Part shown: positions 9,454 to 15,560 of the stretch, piece by piece
How positions within the stretch are numbered: the first letter of the stretch is position 1
How the letters are laid out: every line of letters begins with the position of its first letter
Source of the DNA: Arthrobacter sp. SDTb3-6
GTDB lineage: Bacteria; Actinomycetota; Actinomycetes; Actinomycetales; Micrococcaceae
DNA: 64,000 bases
Direction of reading: 5' to 3'
Assembly (NCBI RefSeq): GCF_013376095.1
Contig: NZ_JAAMFN010000010.1
Location: 41,744-105,743, forward strand
Position numbers and translations under genes: made by a program
The notes under the pieces: generated by a model
Told to the model about the DNA's origin: nothing
Database searches by the model: none
What the model saw: only the letters and a program-made list of their open reading frames with translations

Positions 9454-9998
9454 GACCGGCCCATTTCCGTGTTCCAGCCGCGGCGTGCAAAGATCGCGGC
9501 CGTCGACGGGTCAAGGTGCGTGTTCGCGTTCGAGTGCAATGCCAGGACCCGGGCGGCGAGGTGTTGCATGTCCTTGACAGCCTGCCGTTCGCTGAGCTCG
9601 TGCTGCTTGTTTTCGTGATGCAGGCGCAGCACCAGGCGCTGCAGGTCATCGGCCTTCGACTGAGCCCGGGACACTGCCTGGGCGCTTTCGTTGAGCTTTT
9701 CGTAGGCTTCGGCCAGCCTGCCCTCAAATGACCGTGTCAGGTTGGAGAGCTTTCGCCGCTCCGTGAGTCGCAGGTTCCGGATGGTCGCCTCATAGAGTGC
9801 GGTGAGCGCCGCCAACGACTCCTGGGTTTCGGTCCTGGGCTGGCCTGCTCGACCGGTCATCCGCAGCTCTTCATCCTGGAGGCTCTGCCGGTACTTTCGT
9901 TGCCGCTGGCGGTGGGCACACGCCGGTCGGCAGAAGAGCTGCCGGGGGCTGGCGGGTGTGAAAGTGGTGTTGCATTCGGGGCAGGTTCGCGTAGTCAT
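9450..9998 (-). CDS. Zinc-finger and coiled-coil protein, probable relaxase accessory
   Basis: The N-terminus has a cysteine cluster (CPECNTTF ... LFCRPACAHRQRQRKYR, spacing CxxC-x13-CxxxC) followed by a basic segment, which suggests a small zinc-binding DNA-binding domain. Residues about 60-150 are heptad-rich and highly charged (LTALYEATIRNLRLTERRKL, QAVSRAQSKADDLQRLVLRL), predicting a long coiled coil. The gene overlaps the relaxase start by 4 bases, so translational coupling is likely. Position suggests an oriT-binding or relaxosome role, but that is inference. No named family was recognised beyond the metal-binding pattern. Confidence 0.7.
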   Translation of the reverse strand: MTTRTCPECNTTFTPASPRQLFCRPACAHRQRQRKYRQSLQDEELRMTGRAGQPRTETQESLAALTALYEATIRNLRLTERRKLSNLTRSFEGRLAEAYEKLNESAQAVSRAQSKADDLQRLVLRLHHENKQHELSERQAVKDMQHLAARVLALHSNANTHLDPSTAAIFARRGWNTEMGRS

Positions 9999-10050
9999 AC
10001 CTATCCATGGTGATTCGGCCGGTTTACACCATGACCAAACGTCACATTGG

Positions 10051-10085
10051 CGTCACGCGGCCGTGACGGGCACCGCTTCGGTGCC
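10051..10085. other. Tandem hairpins upstream of relaxase operon, oriT candidate
   Basis: Two adjacent perfect hairpins, CGTCACG-CGGC-CGTGACG (10051-10068) and GGCACC-GCTTC-GGTGCC (10069-10085), lie in the 274-base gene-free gap between the NrdH-like gene and the zinc-finger/relaxase genes. Inverted repeats beside a relaxase gene are typical of origins of transfer. The same hairpins could instead be a terminator or regulatory structure, and no nick-site consensus was identified. Confidence 0.35.
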
Positions 10086-10272
10086 AAAGGTGTGAAGGGC
10101 TTTTTGGTACCAGTTGGAGCAGGGTATTTAGGGGTTAATTTGCTCAGGAAATTGACTTGGCGAAGGGATCTGGGCGGCGGTGATATGGAGGGGAAATTGG
10201 CCGGTTGGTGGTGCCGCAGGGGAGTGCCGCATGAGGATTTCATACAGCACTGGATCTCCAGTTGGAGGGTGA

Positions 10273-10509
10273 TTATTGGATCGCTTGCTTGAGCCGTTCG
10301 ATCTCGGTGGGGTTGAATCCGGACCAGTGGTGGTGGTCGTTGACGACGACGACAGGCGCTTGTGAGTACCCGAGGTCCTGGACGTACTCGAGGGCGGCCG
10401 CGTTCGTGGTCAGGTCGACGACACTGTAGGGGATCCCGGCGTGGTCCAGGGACAGGCAGGTGAACTTGCATTGCTGGCAGCCTAGCTTGCTGTAGACCGT
10501 GACATTCAT
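10273..10509 (-). CDS. NrdH-like glutaredoxin/redoxin
   Basis: This 78-residue thioredoxin-fold protein starts MNVTVYSKLGCQQCKFT, with a CxxC redox pair (CQQC). It keeps the NrdH hallmarks of a cis-proline stretch (YSQAPVVVV) and WSGFNP near the end, close to the WSGFRP signature. NrdH proteins reduce class Ib ribonucleotide reductase and other disulfides. I chose the ATG at 10509 because GTGAGGTGAG lies just upstream. A longer frame to 10557 has no ribosome binding site. There are no nrdEF genes nearby. Its place inside a transfer operon is unusual, although redoxins do occur as cargo on actinobacterial elements. Confidence 0.85.
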   Translation of the reverse strand: MNVTVYSKLGCQQCKFTCLSLDHAGIPYSVVDLTTNAAALEYVQDLGYSQAPVVVVNDHHHWSGFNPTEIERLKQAIQ

Positions 10510-10553
10510 TGCTCTCACCTCACTTCCCTTTTCTGGTGCTGGGCGGCGTGGAA

Positions 10554-11579
10554 TCACTGGTGGTGGTTCCGGTACGCGGTGTTCTTGTGTTGCGCCCAGC
10601 CGGACACGACCCCGGCGCCGAGCATCTGGTCTAGCAGCCTGGCCAGGTGGTAGCCGGGGTCAAATGTCAGGGCGACGTGCATGTAGTTCGCGGCCGCCGT
10701 TCCCCTGCCCTTCCACCAGCAGATGTGGCCGAGCATCGTCAACGGCGCTGCCGCATGGGTGGGGGCGGCGATGGTGAGCAGCTGGCGCAGCAGCTTTTCG
10801 GAGCTGTCGATCCGGTCCCATTGAGGTGCTTCGTCCGTGGCGCCGAAGAGGGTGGCTGCCATGGGTTCGTTGATGCCGGGCATGTCGGCCAGGATCTGGT
10901 CGCGGAATCCGACGTGCTGCAGCCCGGCCAGGACCTCGGCCAACTGCTCATGTGTGGGGTCGCCACCATGGTCGATGAGCTCCATCCACAACTGGTAGGC
11001 GGCGGCCAGGCTCTGGGACGGGTTGGTGGACATGGCGCTCACGGCTGTTTCGACCGCGTCGGGGTCGACGGCGGTGAACAACTCGGGGATGGCGGGCAAA
11101 TCGTTGTGTCCGACGGTGCTGCCTTGGTAGACCAGCTCGGCGTTCATGAGGCAGGATTCAATGGCAGCCAGCGGGGTCTCGTTGCCACAGGAGGCGGGGT
11201 TGGCACCGTCGTAGGTGGCGAAGGATTCGGGGCCGACGATCCACACATCATGGACGAGAAGCCCGGCAGCCAGGAGCCGTCGCTCGAGTCCCTGGATCAT
11301 GGCGGCGAAGGGCTTGGGGTGTCCCTGGCCCCAGGGCTGGTGGGTGAACAGGGCGATGAGGACGGCGGTGGCTTCGCGGTCGAAACCAACGGCGTGGGCG
11401 ACCCGCTCGGCGTAGGACTCACTGGGGTCCGTTGTGCCCGGCAGGTTCACGCGGAGGGTGGGGCCCAGTGTCTTGCCCTCGAGGGCGACGCAGACGAGGC
11501 TTTCCTTCGGCCAGTAGCCGAGGCTGTGGCCCATGTAGCTGATGGCGTCTGCCGGGCTGCTGATTCTGATCGGTTCCAT
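10554..11579 (-). CDS. DUF4192 domain protein
   Basis: The 341-residue product begins MEPIRISSPADAISYMGHSL followed by GYWPKESLVCVALEGKTLGP, the signature of DUF4192, an actinobacterial family of unknown function common on plasmids and integrated elements. The ATG at 11579 is preceded by AGAGGAG with good spacing. An upstream in-frame extension to 11660 lacks such a site. No membrane segments or nuclease motifs were seen. It is the first gene of the leftward operon leading through the NrdH-like protein to the relaxase. Confidence 0.82.
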   Translation of the reverse strand: MEPIRISSPADAISYMGHSLGYWPKESLVCVALEGKTLGPTLRVNLPGTTDPSESYAERVAHAVGFDREATAVLIALFTHQPWGQGHPKPFAAMIQGLERRLLAAGLLVHDVWIVGPESFATYDGANPASCGNETPLAAIESCLMNAELVYQGSTVGHNDLPAIPELFTAVDPDAVETAVSAMSTNPSQSLAAAYQLWMELIDHGGDPTHEQLAEVLAGLQHVGFRDQILADMPGINEPMAATLFGATDEAPQWDRIDSSEKLLRQLLTIAAPTHAAAPLTMLGHICWWKGRGTAAANYMHVALTFDPGYHLARLLDQMLGAGVVSGWAQHKNTAYRNHHQ

Positions 11580-12128
11580 TGTCCTGCTCCTCTTGTGTGA
11601 ACGGTGGCTGGTTGTTCGCGGCCGCCTGCTCTGTTGGTGCCTTCTGGTAAGAGGAATCACCGCTGGGTGTTAGGGGCCGGAGGGCAACTTGGGGTACCGG
11701 GCACGGGGCAAAAATTGTTTCGAGGAAATAAGCGACGCAGGAGCGCCGAGGAAGAATTTTTGGAGGAGGGTCCGGCGCGCAGCGCCCTGGTTGCGTGGAG
11801 GGCCCGCCCAGCGATGATGGGGTACCAGAAGGCACAACGTGGTTCGGCATGTGTTCATAGAGGTCCATCGACGATGATGCCCGTCTAAGCTGACCGTTGG
11901 TTTGGTGGGCGCTGTCCATAGAAGCGTCCCTTGTTCTCATCACGACTGTTCATGGGCGTAACCGCCTTTTACGACATGACCGCACGCCTTGGAACGTCAC
12001 GGGGAGACCGTGCGCTGGACAACCGCGAGAGGATAATCACCGTTGCCGCACGTCTGAGCCGGTTGGGGCGTGTTGGGTGGAGCACCAATGCAGGGGTCCC
12101 CTGCATAACCTGGTAACTTAGAGCTACT
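11580..12128. other. 549-base gene-free region between divergent operons
   Basis: The stretch separates the leftward DUF4192 gene from the rightward methyltransferase gene and should hold both promoters. It contains a 12-base perfect inverted repeat (TGCCTTCTGGTA at 11638-11649, complement at 11823-11834) about 170 bases apart, and the 19-base palindrome listed separately. A short frame at 11931-12116 reads NRERIITVAARL, faintly like a TetR N-terminus, but it ends at once and is not called a gene. Confidence 0.6.
12088..12106. promoter_or_regulatory. 19-base palindrome upstream of the methyltransferase gene
   Basis: ATGCAGGGG-T-CCCCTGCAT is a perfect palindrome with 9-base arms and one central base, ending 22 bases before the methyltransferase ATG. 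Its position suggests an operator or self-regulatory binding site. Restriction-modification genes are often controlled this way, by a controller protein or by the methylase itself. No controller gene is adjacent. Confidence 0.45.
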
Positions 12129-13754
12129 ATGACATCCGAAATTCCCGCCGCTGATCCGGTCTCCATCCCCGTAGTCGACTTACCTGCCGCTGGTTCGGTC
12201 TCCATCCCCGTAGTCGACTTGTTCGCCGGGCCAGGCGGGCTGAACGAGGGATTTTCTAGCATCGGAGAAGACGAAGGAGCCCCCCTGTTTCAAACGGTCG
12301 CTTCGTTTGAGATGGAGGCTAATGCCGTCAAGACTCTAAAGCTTCGCTCGATCTACCGTCATCTCAAGCGTAACGGTGGGGTACCTCAGTCTTACTACGA
12401 CTACATAACGGGCGTAATGGACTGGGACGAGTTCACAACTGAACCGAGAGTAGATGCGGCAGTTGAGGCAGCCGATGAGCACGTACACGAAATTGAATTG
12501 GGCCAAGCAACGCGCAATGACGTAGGGGATCGGATAAAGAAGGCACTGGCTGCTTCACCGAAGAATGCCTCGGGGGACTGGGTTTTGATTGGGGGTCCAC
12601 CATGTCAGGCGTACTCCCTAGCGGGACGATCACGCCGAACGAACGACATCAAATTTGCGTTTGATAAGAAGCATTTCCTTTATGAAGAGTACCTAGACAT
12701 CCTCAGGCGATTCAAACCCACGGTATTTGTCATGGAGAATGTAAAAGGGTTACTTTCTTCAAAGAATCACGGTGTCAGTATGGTCGACCAGATACTAAAC
12801 GATTTGCGTCGACCGAGTGATTCGGTTAGTTACGACGTCAGGTCACTTGTTGTTGATCCAAAAAACGGCAAAATACTGCCTAAAGAGTACGTCATACGAG
12901 CTGAAGATTACGGCATTCCACAGAAGCGTCATCGAATAATTCTCCTTGGTGTTAGAACAGACGTGGTAAAGCGAACTGACTACGCAGTCCTGAAGGAGAC
13001 ACCGAAGGTCACCGTGCGGGACGCCATAGCGGACCTCCCGATTCTGCGTTCACGGATTTCACCGATGCGCTTTGACAGTGACGAGAACTGGGAAATACTC
13101 AGGCAGCGAGCGGTTGCCCGACGAGGCGCACTTGAGATTGACGAAGCTGACGATTCACTGGTGCAGGATTTCACGGAGCCTGAAACAACCGTCGACGGTT
13201 CCGGGATTGAAGCTCTCATCGATGATTCCGGGTCCGATGACCCCAAAATAAGATACCAAAAATGGATCCACGACGATTACCTTGAGAAGTCTCTTCAGCA
13301 CCAATCAAGAAGCCATATGGAATCGGATATTGAACGTTATGCGCATCTCGCGTGGAAGGCTGGCGAATTAGGAAAGAGCCCTAAGTTCTCCGATCTGCCC
13401 GCCGGCCTAGAGCCCAACCACAAGAACATTGGCCAGATAAACACGCCGTTTCTCGATCGGTTTAGGGTTCAAATTTGGGACGAACCAGCGACGACTATAG
13501 TCTCCCATATTTCCAAGGATGGTCACTATTACATTCACCCAGATGAATCACAAATGAGGAGTCTCACCGTTCGCGAAGCGGCGCGGCTCCAGACTTTTCC
13601 AGACAACTACTTCTTTGAGGGAACGCGAACCATGCAATACCACCAAGTCGGGAATGCCGTACCGCCATTGCTGGCTCGCCTCATCGCAGAAAAAGTTGTG
13701 GAGACCCTTCGTTTGGATGGAAAGAGCGAAAAGCGGATAGCTAAAACTGGCTAA
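12129..13754 (+). CDS. DNA (cytosine-5) methyltransferase
   Basis: The 541-residue protein carries the ordered C5-methyltransferase motifs. These are motif I VDLFAGPGG (residues 29-37), motif IV GGPPCQAYS with catalytic Cys159, motif VI VFVMENVKGL (about 210), motif VIII YGIPQKRHRIILLG, motif IX VREAARLQTFPDNYF and motif X QVGNAVPPLLA. It would transfer a methyl group from S-adenosylmethionine to C5 of cytosine in a specific site. The N-terminus contains a 13-residue in-frame duplication just before motif I. It converges on the four-gene operon ending at 13877, and together they are probably one modification-restriction locus. G+C is lower than in the core genes, suggesting recent transfer. 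Confidence 0.93.
   Translation: MTSEIPAADPVSIPVVDLPAAGSVSIPVVDLFAGPGGLNEGFSSIGEDEGAPLFQTVASFEMEANAVKTLKLRSIYRHLKRNGGVPQSYYDYITGVMDWDEFTTEPRVDAAVEAADEHVHEIELGQATRNDVGDRIKKALAASPKNASGDWVLIGGPPCQAYSLAGRSRRTNDIKFAFDKKHFLYEEYLDILRRFKPTVFVMENVKGLLSSKNHGVSMVDQILNDLRRPSDSVSYDVRSLVVDPKNGKILPKEYVIRAEDYGIPQKRHRIILLGVRTDVVKRTDYAVLKETPKVTVRDAIADLPILRSRISPMRFDSDENWEILRQRAVARRGALEIDEADDSLVQDFTEPETTVDGSGIEALIDDSGSDDPKIRYQKWIHDDYLEKSLQHQSRSHMESDIERYAHLAWKAGELGKSPKFSDLPAGLEPNHKNIGQINTPFLDRFRVQIWDEPATTIVSHISKDGHYYIHPDESQMRSLTVREAARLQTFPDNYFFEGTRTMQYHQVGNAVPPLLARLIAEKVVETLRLDGKSEKRIAKTG
12147..12220 (+). repeat. 39-base tandem duplication inside the methyltransferase 5' end
   Basis: Bases 12147-12181 recur at 12186-12220 with two mismatches (period 39, 13 codons). 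The duplication encodes SIPVVDL twice, and only the second copy runs into the motif I sequence FAGPGG. It keeps the frame and so lengthens the N-terminus without disrupting the enzyme. Confidence 0.85.
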
Positions 13755-13876
13755 AGCACTTCGTTGGCCAAGCTTCTTCCGGAATAGGCGGGCTCAGCGG
13801 TAAACGGATTCCAGGATAATCCATCCGACCAACTGATCGCGATTGGCCCATTGCATACTCACTCGATCGCCGGCTG

Positions 13877-14569
13877 CTAGTCGTCATATCCGGGAAGGCG
13901 GGCAATCGGATCCCCGTTGAAGGTCTTCCAGAGCTGGCGGCCATTAGACGTCGCCCCAGTGAGAATACAGGCCGCCTTTGAAGGTGAATCAAATAACATA
14001 TGCTCTATAAGCACCAGCTTGTCCTCTGAATATGACAGGACCCCTTGATCGATCAATTGCCGACGGGCCTTCTGATAATATTCTGGGAGGGAAGGGGCTT
14101 CTGAACTTGCGGCCACTGCACCCGCGATGACAAATACGCCACCTCCAACTGCGTATCCTTTTGCTTGCGAATCTCGTGATTCCAAATAGACCGCTGGATT
14201 GAGACTATATTCATAATAGTCTTCGTCTCCCGAAGCGTCCAAAGGGGCCCAATATATTGCACTTGCAATGCCGTCGATAATAGTAGAGACAATCCAGAAT
14301 CTCTCGTCAGTCACCACATCGCGTTCCTCAACGCGCCATTCGTGATCGCCTTGGGTCATGATTAGTGACTGTGTGGCTGTTCGTTTTCTCGAAGATTCCA
14401 ATCCAAGGACTTTGGCCGCCTTTGTGAGCCAGTCGTACTGTTCCACACTTATTCTTGACTGCCATGTGCCAGGGCGATAGTGGGGCGACCCGGTGAATTG
14501 ACAGAATCCATTTGACCAAATTGTCATCATAGACTGATCCACGCGAAGAAGTGTAATTGAATCAATCAA
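13877..14569 (-). CDS. DUF4357-containing protein of the defence operon
   Basis: The last 80 or so residues (GYAVGGGVFVIAGAVAASSE ... LIDQGVLSYSEDKLVLIEHM, then SPSKAACILTGATSNGRQLW) match DUF4357, a domain often attached to GIY-YIG nucleases and R-M proteins. The N-terminal 140 residues (several Trp, SRISVEQYDWLTKAAKVLG) were not recognised and contain no obvious nuclease motif. The likely start is a TTG at 14569 overlapping the previous gene's stop by 8 bases. In-frame ATGs at 14530 and 14527 are alternatives. It is the last gene of the operon. DNA binding or target recognition is a reasonable guess for DUF4357 but is not shown. Confidence 0.72.
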   Translation of the reverse strand: MIDSITLLRVDQSMMTIWSNGFCQFTGSPHYRPGTWQSRISVEQYDWLTKAAKVLGLESSRKRTATQSLIMTQGDHEWRVEERDVVTDERFWIVSTIIDGIASAIYWAPLDASGDEDYYEYSLNPAVYLESRDSQAKGYAVGGGVFVIAGAVAASSEAPSLPEYYQKARRQLIDQGVLSYSEDKLVLIEHMLFDSPSKAACILTGATSNGRQLWKTFNGDPIARLPGYDD

Positions 14570-15560
14570 CTCTGATCAGGTCCTTGACATAGATCTTTCC
14601 GCTTTCGACCGAAGACGCGACAAGATTATTCGTGCAGCCGGACATATCGAGAGCGTAGTTAACGGAGGTGACTGTATCTGGTATTCCATTAGAAAACGAT
14701 TTGAGCGTAAGGGCAGGGAAAGTGTCATCAATTTTATATAGCTGTTCTGAGACTATTCTAAATGAAAATCCCGGTTGGTGATTGAAGTACGACACCCAAC
14801 CAGCTTGAGCCAATTTCTGGAGGAATTGATCTTGACGGCTTGGATCATCTTGCAATATATTCAATCCAGTGGTGACCAGTTTGCCCAATGAGTTCCCGGC
14901 GGCCTCATCTGCTGATATGACCAAACTAAACAGGTACAAGGAGCCGTTTTCTAGGGGCGTCAGTTGTTGGAGACTGGCAATTTGATGGACCGGCCCTTTG
15001 AGGGCTGTTGAACGTGAAGTCTTGACTTCGACAGATACCCCTTTCCCTGCGAAATCATGCAAATTGCCTTCCGGTCCCAGCCAAGTATCTAAAGATTCAG
15101 AAATTCCGGCCCACCGGAGCAGGAACCATAGTTCGCCAATGAGGCCCAAAGCCCGGTCTTCGGTTAGTTCCGCTGTATCAGAGGTCCAAAGCCAACGCCA
15201 AGTTCGCAGTACGCGGAGCGTGAGTGCGACATGATCCTGGCTTCGCGTGTCGAGTTCTTCTTGGAGTGATTCGGCGAAGGCTAGAAAAGGTTCCCAATAC
15301 CGTGAGTCACGACAAACAACCACGATCCACTTAGCAGCCGGTCCATGGGACATCTGAAGTTCCTCAATGGAGGCGGAAACGCCCTTGGTCTCGAATAGGA
15401 CCGTGCCAATCGTCGTGGTCGTGTTGTCGCAGAGAACCACACAACGTCGGCCAGTGCTGTCAACGGCAAGCCACAGTCCGCTTCCGGTTTCCAATTCAAA
15501 CCCCTGAATATTTTCCGGCGGGATATGCAGGTTATTCCAACGATCGAGAATGCTAGTCAT
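14562..15560 (-). CDS. PD-(D/E)XK motif protein (DUF4420-type), putative restriction nuclease
   Basis: The 332-residue protein has the DUF4420/PD-(D/E)XK layout. LIGELWFL supplies Glu143, LGPEGNLHDF supplies Asp169, and VSVEVKTSRS supplies the ExK pair Glu178 and Lys180. These are the residues expected to bind Mg2+ and cut DNA. I chose the ATG at 15560, with GGAGG upstream and an 8-base overlap with the Z1 gene, over an upstream ATG at 15602. In this gene neighbourhood it is the best candidate for the cleavage subunit, working with the Z1 and GHKL proteins against DNA lacking the cytosine methylation. Activity is inferred from the motif. Confidence 0.85.
   Translation of the reverse strand: MTSILDRWNNLHIPPENIQGFELETGSGLWLAVDSTGRRCVVLCDNTTTTIGTVLFETKGVSASIEELQMSHGPAAKWIVVVCRDSRYWEPFLAFAESLQEELDTRSQDHVALTLRVLRTWRWLWTSDTAELTEDRALGLIGELWFLLRWAGISESLDTWLGPEGNLHDFAGKGVSVEVKTSRSTALKGPVHQIASLQQLTPLENGSLYLFSLVISADEAAGNSLGKLVTTGLNILQDDPSRQDQFLQKLAQAGWVSYFNHQPGFSFRIVSEQLYKIDDTFPALTLKSFSNGIPDTVTSVNYALDMSGCTNNLVASSVESGKIYVKDLIRVD

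Noticed and set aside
11931..12116. Short frame with NRERIITVAARL resembling the start of a TetR regulator
   Set aside because: It stops about 25 codons later, has no ribosome binding site and lacks the recognition helix. At most a decayed fragment; kept only as a note in the gene-free region.
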